DNA of 6,302 nt, taken from Methylothermaceae bacterium (GTDB taxonomy: Bacteria > Pseudomonadota > Gammaproteobacteria > Methylococcales > Methylothermaceae). The notes below the pieces were generated by a model, which worked only from the letters and a program-made list of their open reading frames with translations, had not been told where the DNA came from and did not search any database. Each line of letters opens with the position of its first letter. Within the stretch, counting starts at the first letter, position 1. This document shows, piece after piece, positions 1 to 4,599 of the stretch. Position numbers and translations under genes: made by a program. The DNA is taken from the NCBI GenBank assembly GCA_027024125.1, contig JALVSV010000133.1, positions 1 to 6,302 of the forward strand, given 5' to 3'.

Positions 1-1
1 A

Positions 2-514
2 TATGACGGCAATGCCATTCTCAGCTATCTGCCGTTACACCTGGTCAAAGCCGGAAGTCTTCCCGGTCCAAGTCATCGTGAACCCCGGGGAACTTTGTGG
101 GTTGCCCTTGAATGGCAAGGAAGACAATGGCAGATCCTCAATACCCATCTGGGTCTGACTCCGGGTGAACGCCATCAGCAGGTACGAGCCCTGTTGTCTC
201 CACAATGGCTCGGACACCCTCAATGCCACGATCCTGTGATCCTATGTGGTGATCTCAACACTTTTCCGCGTTCAGGTCTCTGCCGCCGCCTACGCAATCG
301 CCTCGCCGATGCTGTCAGCCGCGCCCGCCATCGGCATATGCGACCTACGTTTCCCAGCCGGTTTCCTCTGGTGCGCCTCGATCACATCTTCGTCAGTCCT
401 GGAATCGATGTATTGCGCACTGCAGTCCATGACAGCCCTCTCGCCCGAGCAGCCTCCGACCATTTACCCCTGGTGGTGGAATTGGCCGGCTATCCTCCTG
501 GCAAAGGAGGATAG
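2..514 (+). CDS. Endonuclease/exonuclease/phosphatase (EEP) superfamily protein, 5'-truncated
   Basis: The frame is open from the left edge, so the true start and N-terminal half lie outside the window; 170 residues are visible. They carry the C-terminal half of the EEP (DNase I-like) fold in the expected order: GNAILS (residues 3-8), NTHLG (47-51), the metal-binding GDLN (83-86), LDHIF (126-130) and the terminal SDHLPLV (152-158) with the catalytic Asp-His pair. Members are Mg-dependent phosphodiesterases or phosphatases acting on nucleic acids, phosphoinositides or other phosphoesters; nothing here fixes the substrate. The small E. coli YbhP-type proteins encoded beside cardiolipin synthase genes are one comparison, but the needed neighbour would be upstream and is not visible. 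The stop codon TAG lies within the right arm of the hairpin at 488-516. No frameshift is seen. Family assignment is strong, specific function unknown. Confidence 0.88.
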   Translation, partial: YDGNAILSYLPLHLVKAGSLPGPSHREPRGTLWVALEWQGRQWQILNTHLGLTPGERHQQVRALLSPQWLGHPQCHDPVILCGDLNTFPRSGLCRRLRNRLADAVSRARHRHMRPTFPSRFPLVRLDHIFVSPGIDVLRTAVHDSPLARAASDHLPLVVELAGYPPGKGG

Positions 515-516
515 CC
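488..516. terminator. Perfect 11-bp hairpin between convergent genes
   Basis: GGCTATCCTCC (488-498) and GGAGGATAGCC (506-516) are exact reverse complements around a 7-nt loop (TGGCAAA). The hairpin overlaps the last codons and stop of the EEP gene and ends 14 nt before the stop of the convergent gene. Its placement suggests a bidirectional transcription end or an RNA 3'-end protector. Neither side has a T-tract, so it is not a canonical intrinsic terminator in either direction. The inverted repeat is certain; the function is inferred. Confidence 0.5.
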
Positions 517-530
517 ACAACGGGATTAGC

Positions 531-2018
531 TCAGCGCATCCTGTCCACCCAGCGCCTGGCCAATTCTCCCGCCGCATCCCGGGCACCCAGACCGAAGGCC
601 AGGGCGAAAGCCACCGCTACCGCGCCCAGGGTGAGGACAAAAGCGGCGTTGACGATGTCTTCTGCGATCCCCATCTCGCGAAGGCCCATGGCGGTCACGA
701 CCAACATGATGGCTACCCGGGCCACCTGTGCCAGAGGATTGGGCTTACCCTCTTCCGAAGCTCTGCGGATGGTGGCATAGGCCAAATTGGCAAGCCAGAA
801 ACCTGCAATGAGGATAATGCTCCCCAACAGAATCTTGGCGCCAAAGCGAATCAGATAGCTTACCAGGTCGGAAATCTGGCTCAGTCCCAACCGGTTGGCC
901 GCTTCCACGAAAGCAAACAGCAGAATAAAGAAGGTCACCAGGCGACCGGCAATGACACTTGGGCTTATCGCACCTTTTTCGGTACGCCAAGGCAGTCCAA
1001 GACGCTGTGGCAAGGTGTCGAATCCCATACCGGACAGGATATTTTCCGTCAACCCCGAAACCAGCTTGGCGATAAACCAGGCAATCCCGAGAATCAGGCC
1101 AGCGGCAATCAGGTTGGGAATGACCGTCAGGATGGCACTGAGCATCTGGGTGGCTGGTTCAGAAACAGCCTCTATCTGCAACGCATTGAGCGCAGCGATC
1201 AAGGCGGGAATCAAAACGAAGATGAATACCAAGGTGCCCAACAACTTGGCCAGTGTCATCTCTCCAGTGAGCCCGGCTTTACGCCCCAAGGCATTGATCC
1301 CGGAGACATCCAGAATGTTGGTCACAAGGTCGCGCAAAATCCTGGCCACCAGCCAACCGACGAACCCTAATACCAAGGCACCAAAGATGTTCGGTAACAT
1401 CGCCAGGACTTTGTTGACCATATTCTGCACTGGACCGAGTAGACCCTTCAGTTCGAAGGCCTCCAGGATGGCAGGCAGAAATATCAGCAGAATCAACCAG
1501 AAAACGATATTCCCCAGGGAAACGGCCAACCGCTCCCCCTCAGGTTCGGTGGCAAGGCGTTCGGCCAGGCGGCTTTTTTCCAGCAATTTGGTGATCGACA
1601 TCCGTCCCAGCAATGCCAGTATCCAGGCCATCAGGGTCAGACCCAGTCCGGCGAACAGTTTGGGCAGATAGGCGAAAACCTGAGTGGTCAAGGCCTGTAG
1701 AGGTTCGGAGACCATCTTCAGGTCCAGGGCGTCGAAGAAGGCGATGAATACCAACACGAGCAGCAGATAGTAGACCAGCCTGGCGCCTACCCTCTCGACA
1801 TTCAACTCACTGTGGGTAGAGGCCTGCAGGCGTTCATCCAGGCGCAGCATATGCAGTCCCCGCTGTACCATGAATCGGACCAGCAAGGCCAAAAACCACC
1901 CTACGATCAAAATCACCAGGGCGCCGAGCACCTTCGTGACCTTGTCGCCTAATATCCCTGCCAAAGGCGCCAGCCAATGGCTCAGGGTTTCATTCCAAAG
2001 GGCCAATTGATGTTGCAT
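531..2018 (-). CDS. Polytopic membrane protein, MscS-like / CmpX-type TM-helix-repeat family
   Basis: A 495-residue, very hydrophobic inner-membrane protein with about 10-11 predicted membrane helices (roughly 30-50, 80-98, 119-138, 168-188, 208-228, 256-280, 299-320, 356-374, 394-416, 431-447, 456-478). It is built from five repeats of about 90 residues. Each has a first helix with a (G/A/F)W pair (Trp 41, 132, 222, 314, 408), mostly entered by LP(K/N) or IPN, and then a second helix. This matches the 'conserved TM helix' repeats of CmpX-like, MscS-related proteins. The last helix (AFVLTLGAVAVAFALAFGLG, 459-478) resembles the Gly/Ala-rich pore helix of MscS, but the protein ends 17 residues later, so the soluble beta and cage domains of MscS are missing. 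Gating by membrane tension is therefore only an inference. The ATG at 2018 is preceded by GAGGAGA with 7-nt spacing. It is transcribed divergently from rph and convergently with the EEP gene. Confidence 0.87.
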   Translation of the reverse strand: MQHQLALWNETLSHWLAPLAGILGDKVTKVLGALVILIVGWFLALLVRFMVQRGLHMLRLDERLQASTHSELNVERVGARLVYYLLLVLVFIAFFDALDLKMVSEPLQALTTQVFAYLPKLFAGLGLTLMAWILALLGRMSITKLLEKSRLAERLATEPEGERLAVSLGNIVFWLILLIFLPAILEAFELKGLLGPVQNMVNKVLAMLPNIFGALVLGFVGWLVARILRDLVTNILDVSGINALGRKAGLTGEMTLAKLLGTLVFIFVLIPALIAALNALQIEAVSEPATQMLSAILTVIPNLIAAGLILGIAWFIAKLVSGLTENILSGMGFDTLPQRLGLPWRTEKGAISPSVIAGRLVTFFILLFAFVEAANRLGLSQISDLVSYLIRFGAKILLGSIILIAGFWLANLAYATIRRASEEGKPNPLAQVARVAIMLVVTAMGLREMGIAEDIVNAAFVLTLGAVAVAFALAFGLGARDAAGELARRWVDRMR

Positions 2019-2024
2019 CGTTAA

Positions 2025-2030
2025 TCTCCT
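2025..2030 (-). promoter_or_regulatory. Ribosome binding site of the TM-repeat protein
   Basis: Read on the minus strand this is AGGAGA, within GAGGAGA, about 6-7 nt before the ATG at 2018. It supports that start over internal methionines. I saw no convincing, properly spaced -35/-10 pair for this gene in 2031-2160. Confidence 0.7.
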
Positions 2031-2194
2031 CTCGGTCAGTTGTTTTCAGTCAGGAAAGACAGATCAGAACTACAGGAATCGAGCCTCGTTCATTAAGAAA
2101 CGTCCACTCAACACCATTACCGAAAGAGGCTCAGCCCCATAACAGCACTGTTTGCCAGACCATGGTAACGCCAAATCAATTCAGAGATCAGAGT

Positions 2195-2224
2195 TTTTCA
2201 ACCATGGCCTCTTGTGGGTATACT
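2195..2224 (+). promoter_or_regulatory. Candidate sigma-70 promoter for the rph operon
   Basis: TATACT (2219-2224) matches the -10 consensus at 5 of 6 positions. TTTTCA (2195-2200) is a weak -35 (4 of 6) with an 18-nt spacer. Transcription would begin near 2231, giving a leader of about 25 nt before the rph ATG at 2256. This makes an upstream GTG start at 2214 unlikely, since it would precede the transcript start. Confidence 0.45.
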
Positions 2225-2242
2225 TAAAGATTACAAATGCAA

Positions 2243-2246
2243 AGGA
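2243..2246 (+). promoter_or_regulatory. Ribosome binding site deciding the rph start
   Basis: AGGA within AAAGGAA lies 9 nt before the ATG at 2256. It fixes the start at MRPSGRQ, the usual RNase PH N-terminus, rather than at the in-frame GTG at 2214, which would add 14 unrelated residues. Confidence 0.7.
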
Positions 2247-2255
2247 ATACCCACC

Positions 2256-2984
2256 ATGCGTCCGAGCGGCCGACAACCCGATGAACTTCGTCCCATCCGT
2301 TTCACCTGCCACTTTACCAAACACGCCGAAGGCTCAGTGCTGGTGGAATTTGGCGATACCCGGGTGCTGTGTACCGCCAGCGTGGACGAAAGAGTCCCCC
2401 ATTTTCTGCGTGGCCAGAATCAGGGCTGGGTGACCGCAGAATATGGAATGTTGCCAAGAGCCACCCACGAGCGGACCAATCGTGAAGCGGCCCGGGGAAA
2501 ACAGGGAGGCCGCACCATGGAGATTCAAAGACTGATCGGCCGCAGTTTGCGCTCGGTGGTCGATCTTCAGGCGTTGGGAGAACGCACCGTCATCGTCGAT
2601 TGCGATGTCCTTCAGGCCGACGGCGGCACTCGGACTGCTTCGATCACCGGTGGATACGTTGCCTTGGCGCTAGCCATAAGCCACTTGCTGGAGAACCGCA
2701 GGCTCAGAAAAAACCCACTCCACGGCCAGATTGCTTCAGTATCGGTGGGCATCTACCGGGGGACGCCAGTCCTGGACCTGGACTATCGGGAGGACTGCGA
2801 GGCCGAAACCGACATGAACGTGGTCATGAACGATGGCAATGCCTACGTGGAGATCCAGGGGACCGCCGAAGGCCACCCTTTCCGCAAAGACGAATTGCAG
2901 GCTATGTTGGTCTTGGCCGACAAGGGGATCTCTGAACTGCTGGATCACCAACGACAAGCTTTGGTGCTGGCCGGGGTGGAGTGA
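2256..2984 (+). CDS. rph: Ribonuclease PH
   Basis: A 242-residue phosphate-dependent 3'-to-5' exoribonuclease that trims nucleotides after the CCA end of tRNA precursors and helps degrade structured RNA. It releases nucleoside diphosphates and works as a ring-shaped hexamer in the cytoplasm. The sequence is full length (E. coli type about 238) and nearly collinear with the family: N-terminal [21 protein letters not shown] (21-35); [14 protein letters not shown] (57-70); [16 protein letters not shown] (81-96) with phosphate-binding Arg86; [17 protein letters not shown] (116-132) with phosphate-binding Arg126; and [17 protein letters not shown] (175-191) with the acidic pair Asp180/Asp186 linked to metal and catalysis. 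The C-terminal helix segment is present, unlike the frameshifted rph of E. coli K-12. The start is ATG 2256, set by the upstream AGGA and family alignment. It heads an operon with rdgB 5 bp downstream. Confidence 0.97.
   Translation: MRPSGRQPDELRPIRFTCHFTKHAEGSVLVEFGDTRVLCTASVDERVPHFLRGQNQGWVTAEYGMLPRATHERTNREAARGKQGGRTMEIQRLIGRSLRSVVDLQALGERTVIVDCDVLQADGGTRTASITGGYVALALAISHLLENRRLRKNPLHGQIASVSVGIYRGTPVLDLDYREDCEAETDMNVVMNDGNAYVEIQGTAEGHPFRKDELQAMLVLADKGISELLDHQRQALVLAGVE
2978..2981 (+). promoter_or_regulatory. Ribosome binding site deciding the rdgB start
   Basis: GGAG overlaps the last sense codon of rph and lies 8 nt before the ATG at 2990. This spacing favours ATG 2990 (MRIVLASGN) over the in-frame GTG at 2981, whose nearest G-rich match (GGGG, 2973-2976) is only 4 nt away. 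Using GTG would add three residues (MSK) and overlap the rph stop. Confidence 0.6.
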
Positions 2985-2989
2985 GCAAA

Positions 2990-3580
2990 ATGCGGATCGT
3001 CCTGGCCAGCGGTAACCCAGGGAAAATTCGGGAGATTCAGGCTGTTTTAGCGCCTCACGGTGTAAAGATCCTGCCGCAGACGGCATTTTCAATCACGGAA
3101 ATCGAAGAGACAGCCCCTACCTTTGTTGAAAACGCACTGTTGAAAGCCAGAAACGCTTCCCGCTTTTCCGGTCTTCCAGCACTGGCCGATGATTCAGGTC
3201 TGGAGGTCGCGGCTTTGAATGGCGCACCGGGTGTCTATTCGGCCCGCTATGCCGGCCCCGATGCTGACGATGCGCTCAACAATGCCAAACTGATCGAAGC
3301 CCTGCAAGGGATAGAGGAACAAGAGCGACAAGCGCGATTTCGCTGTGTGCTGGCATTCGTACGTCATCCCTACGACCCCAGCCCTCTGATCGCCGAGGGC
3401 GCCTGGGAAGGCGTGATTGCCGAACAGCCCTTAGGTAATGGCGGATTTGGTTATGACCCGCTGTTCTTTCTGCCAGAGCTGGGCTGTACCTCGGCACAGC
3501 TTCCTCCGCAAGAGAAGAACCGCTTGAGTCATCGTGGCAGAGCCCTGCAACGTCTGTTGGATCTATGGGAGTTGCTATGA
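2990..3580 (+). CDS. rdgB: dITP/XTP pyrophosphatase (non-canonical purine NTPase)
   Basis: RdgB hydrolyses dITP, ITP and XTP to the monophosphates plus pyrophosphate, keeping deaminated purines out of DNA and RNA; it acts as a cytosolic Mg-dependent dimer. The 196 residues match the usual length (E. coli 197). Family signatures, in order: SGNPGK (7-12), which binds triphosphate; ETAPTFVENALLKAR (40-54); LADDSGLEV (65-73), with the Asp67/Asp68 catalytic pair; GAPGVYSARYAG (78-89); QARFRCVLAF (114-123); GGFGYDPLFF (151-160), for base recognition; and SHRGRAL (180-186). No key residue is missing. ATG 2990 was chosen from the GGAG spacing; GTG 2981 remains possible and would give 199 residues. 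The gene follows rph by 5 bp and its stop overlaps the next ATG (ATGA), so translational coupling is likely. rph-rdgB adjacency is a known bacterial arrangement. Confidence 0.96.
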   Translation: MRIVLASGNPGKIREIQAVLAPHGVKILPQTAFSITEIEETAPTFVENALLKARNASRFSGLPALADDSGLEVAALNGAPGVYSARYAGPDADDALNNAKLIEALQGIEEQERQARFRCVLAFVRHPYDPSPLIAEGAWEGVIAEQPLGNGGFGYDPLFFLPELGCTSAQLPPQEKNRLSHRGRALQRLLDLWELL

Positions 3581-4023
3581 GCGAATCCAGATGCCCCTTG
3601 TGTCATCCCAGCGAAGCTGAGACCGTACTCTGGCACGACGACTTCTGCCGGATCGCCTGGGTGGACGACAAAGATTATCCCGGTTACTGCAGGGTAATTC
3701 TGAATTCGCATACAGCCGAGATGACCGACCTGGCCGCAATACAGCGCCAACGTTTGATGACAGCCGTCTTCGCAGTGGAACAGGTGGTGCGAGAGACCAT
3801 CAAGCCAGACAAGATCAATTTGGCCAGCTTGGGCAATTATGTGCCCCACTTGCACTGGCACGTCATTCCCCGCTGGCGTGAAGATGCCACGTTCCCTGAC
3901 GCCATCTGGGCACCCCCCCGCCGCAATGGCATTGATTTCGACTTCGATACAGCCGGGCTGGAACAAGATTACAGGAACCGGTTGCAACAACTCCTGGCCC
4001 CAACTTCTCAGAGACAACCGTAG
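3577..4023 (+). CDS. HIT-family nucleotide hydrolase/transferase
   Basis: A 148-residue histidine-triad protein. Family members cleave nucleoside phosphoramidates, adenylylated or dinucleotide substrates through a covalent nucleotidyl-histidine intermediate. The triad is HLHWHVIPR (91-99), with His93, the middle one, expected to be the nucleophile. An N-terminal CPLCH (6-10, Cys6/Cys9) and His45 in NSH resemble the Cys-x-x-Cys plus His zinc site of some HIT proteins. Asn88 lies just ahead of the triad. The substrate cannot be read from the sequence; the Ap4A hydrolase and HinT-like branches are both possible. The start ATG 3577 has GGGAG 5 nt upstream and overlaps the rdgB stop by 4 bp; an earlier in-frame ATG at 3565 lacks such a site. 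As third gene of the rph-rdgB operon it probably shares their promoter and a nucleotide-housekeeping role (inference). Confidence 0.92.
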   Translation: MSESRCPLCHPSEAETVLWHDDFCRIAWVDDKDYPGYCRVILNSHTAEMTDLAAIQRQRLMTAVFAVEQVVRETIKPDKINLASLGNYVPHLHWHVIPRWREDATFPDAIWAPPRRNGIDFDFDTAGLEQDYRNRLQQLLAPTSQRQP

Positions 4024-4040
4024 CCAGGGAGTCATGGCAC

Positions 4041-4066
4041 TGGCCTAACGGTCATGAACCTTTTTT
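4041..4066 (+). terminator. Weak candidate terminator of the rph-rdgB-HIT operon
   Basis: TGGCC (4041-4045) can pair with GGTCA (4050-4054) through five pairs, one of them G-U, around the loop TAAC. A run of six T follows at 4061-4066. The position, just after the HIT stop at 4023, is right. The stem is short and separated from the T-run by 6 nt, so efficiency is doubtful. Confidence 0.3.
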
Positions 4067-4121
4067 CACCCCGATGCATGAAAGAACCAAAGCTGAGAGC
4101 AGGGGAGTGGTTTGAGGGCGT

Positions 4122-4182
4122 ACGCGGCCTGAACGGCCGCGTCCGAGCCTCCAGGGGCGAGTCAGACCGACAAATTTGTCGG
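4122..4182 (-). repeat. Palindromic repeat module, copy 1 (reverse orientation)
   Basis: Two palindromes flank a linker. ACGCGGCC (4122-4129) pairs perfectly with GGCCGCGT (4135-4142) around TGAAC. CCGACAAA/TTTGTCGG (4167-4182) is an uninterrupted 16-nt palindrome. Between them, the reverse complement of 4145-4161 reads CTCGCCCCTGGAGGCTC. This differs at one of 17 positions from the linker at 4366-4382, which also lies between two hairpins. The two modules are thus inverted copies of one architecture. CAAATTTG recurs at 4186-4193, just beyond the palindrome. Confidence 0.75.
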
Positions 4183-4264
4183 GAACAAATTTGAACAGCC
4201 GGCAGGACTCCGTCATCTATTCAAAGCCGGGACAGGTAGTCTGCTTCGAAAAACGCCGTGAATA

Positions 4265-4298
4265 CTTTCTTGCTGTGCAGTCCTGCTGCGCAAGAAAG
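4265..4298. repeat. Hairpin A inside the element
   Basis: CTTTCTTGC (4265-4273) pairs exactly with GCAAGAAAG (4290-4298). After a 3x3 mismatch, an inner GCAG/CTGC stem closes on a 2-nt loop (TC), placing TCCTG at the apex. Confidence 0.75.
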
Positions 4299-4302
4299 CC
4301 CT

Positions 4303-4324
4303 GCCCAAACTTCCCTGTTTGGGC
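4303..4324. repeat. Hairpin B inside the element
   Basis: GCCCAAAC (4303-4310) and GTTTGGGC (4317-4324) form a perfect 8-bp stem with the loop TTCCCT. The loop plus closing G (TCCCTG) is shared with hairpin D. Confidence 0.8.
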
Positions 4325-4337
4325 GCTCACCCGTCTG

Positions 4338-4358
4338 CGAAAGTTCACTGGACTTTCG
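4338..4358. repeat. Hairpin C inside the element
   Basis: CGAAAGT (4338-4344) and ACTTTCG (4352-4358) form a perfect 7-bp stem with the loop TCACTGG. The apex TCACTG is one base from the TCCCTG of hairpins B and D. Confidence 0.75.
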
Positions 4359-4387
4359 GTCCGGGCTCGCCCCTGTAGGCTCCACGC
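4356..4387 (+). repeat. Conserved linker, copy 2 (forward orientation)
   Basis: This linker between hairpins C and D contains CTCGCCCCTGTAGGCTC (4366-4382). The reverse complement of 4139-4170 aligns with the whole stretch from TCGGTC to ACGC, with one mismatch in the 17-nt core and a few substitutions and single-base indels outside it. A weaker third copy, GCTCACCCGTC (4325-4335, 8 of 11 matching GCTCGCCCCTG), lies between hairpins B and C. Confidence 0.7.
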
Positions 4388-4404
4388 CGGCCTCCCTGCC
4401 GGCG
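4385..4404. repeat. Hairpin D inside the element
   Basis: CGCCGGC (4385-4391) and GCCGGCG (4398-4404) form a perfect, all-GC 7-bp stem with the loop CTCCCT, giving the same TCCCTG apex as hairpin B. Confidence 0.8.
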
Positions 4405-4461
4405 AGGCTTTCGAAGCAGACCACCTGCCCCTTCATTCAATCCGTTACGTGTTTAAATGAC

Positions 4462-4500
4462 GTGGTCCTGGGCAGGCTGGCCCCCAGCGGGGTGAACCAC
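4462..4500. repeat. Nested hairpin before the GH57 gene
   Basis: GTGGT (4462-4466) pairs with ACCAC (4496-4500). Nested inside is GCTGG (4476-4480) pairing with CCAGC (4484-4488) around CCC. No T-run follows, so it is not an obvious terminator. It could belong to the adjacent repeat region or shape the GH57 leader; its role is unknown. Confidence 0.45.
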
Positions 4501-4522
4501 AGGGAGAAAGTTTCAACCGGAC

Positions 4523-4552
4523 TGGTCCAACTGAATCGTGTCGTTTTACAAT
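4523..4552 (+). promoter_or_regulatory. Weak candidate promoter for the GH57 gene
   Basis: TACAAT (4547-4552) matches the -10 consensus at 5 of 6 positions, but the -35 region at the right distance (TGGTCC, 4523-4528) is poor. A start near 4559 would give a leader of about 40 nt. The gene's ribosome site GGAG (4590-4593) sits 6 nt before the ATG. Confidence 0.3.
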
Positions 4553-4599
4553 CAGTCCCATCGCATCCATTCATTATCGTTATTGTTCCGGAGCCTTCC

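Larger units (their letters stand above)
4229..4431. repeat. 203-bp inverted-repeat element enclosing four hairpins
   Basis: The 23-nt arms 4229-4251 and 4409-4431 are reverse complements at 21 of 23 positions, sharing the uninterrupted 13-nt core GTCTGCTTCGAAA. Between them lie four hairpins: A at 4265-4298, B at 4303-4324, C at 4338-4358 and D at 4385-4404. The whole can fold as one long stem closing a multi-branched loop. The hexamer ATTCAA occurs directly outside both ends (4219-4224 and 4435-4440), a possible but unproven target-site duplication. There is no coding capacity for a transposase, so a MITE-like or REP/BIME-like element is the nearest known category. The host-genome copy number is unknown. 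Confidence 0.75.
4024..4599. other. 576-bp gene-free region rich in hairpins
   Basis: No credible gene lies between the HIT stop and the GH57 start. Short open frames crossing it on both strands have no recognisable motifs and run through palindromes. It holds a weak terminator (4041-4066), a leftward-facing repeat module (4122-4182), a long inverted-repeat element with four internal hairpins (4229-4431), another hairpin (4462-4500) and a weak promoter before the GH57 gene. I found no tRNA, rRNA, CRISPR or transposase. Confidence 0.8.

Noticed and set aside
246..1370. Long forward open frame opposite the membrane-protein gene
   Set aside because: It overlaps the EEP gene's end and runs antisense to a clear repeat-containing membrane protein. 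Its translation is rich in Gln, Gly and Asn with no motif, as expected for a shadow frame.
895..1671. Second forward open frame antisense to the membrane-protein gene
   Set aside because: It has a low-complexity Ser/Arg/Ile translation without family features and lies wholly inside the supported reverse gene.
2157..2210. Repeated ACCATGG in the divergent intergenic region as an operator pair
   Set aside because: Only a short 7-nt match recurs (2159-2165 and 2201-2207) with no further symmetry; chance is sufficient.
2214..2256. GTG 2214 as the rph start
   Set aside because: It lies within or upstream of the likely transcription start, adds 14 residues absent from RNase PH, and has no ribosome site; ATG 2256 fits on all counts.
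4100..4200. tRNA or other known structured RNA
   Set aside because: The stems do not form a cloverleaf, and there is no T-loop (GTTCRANNC) or CCA-type acceptor arrangement.
4265..4404. CRISPR array
   Set aside because: The repeated elements are palindromes with different sequences and short linkers; there are no identical direct repeats with even spacers and no cas genes.
4176..4460. Small forward and reverse open frames inside the hairpin region
   Set aside because: They run through the palindromes, lack family motifs and good ribosome sites, and are better explained as chance frames in a non-coding repeat.
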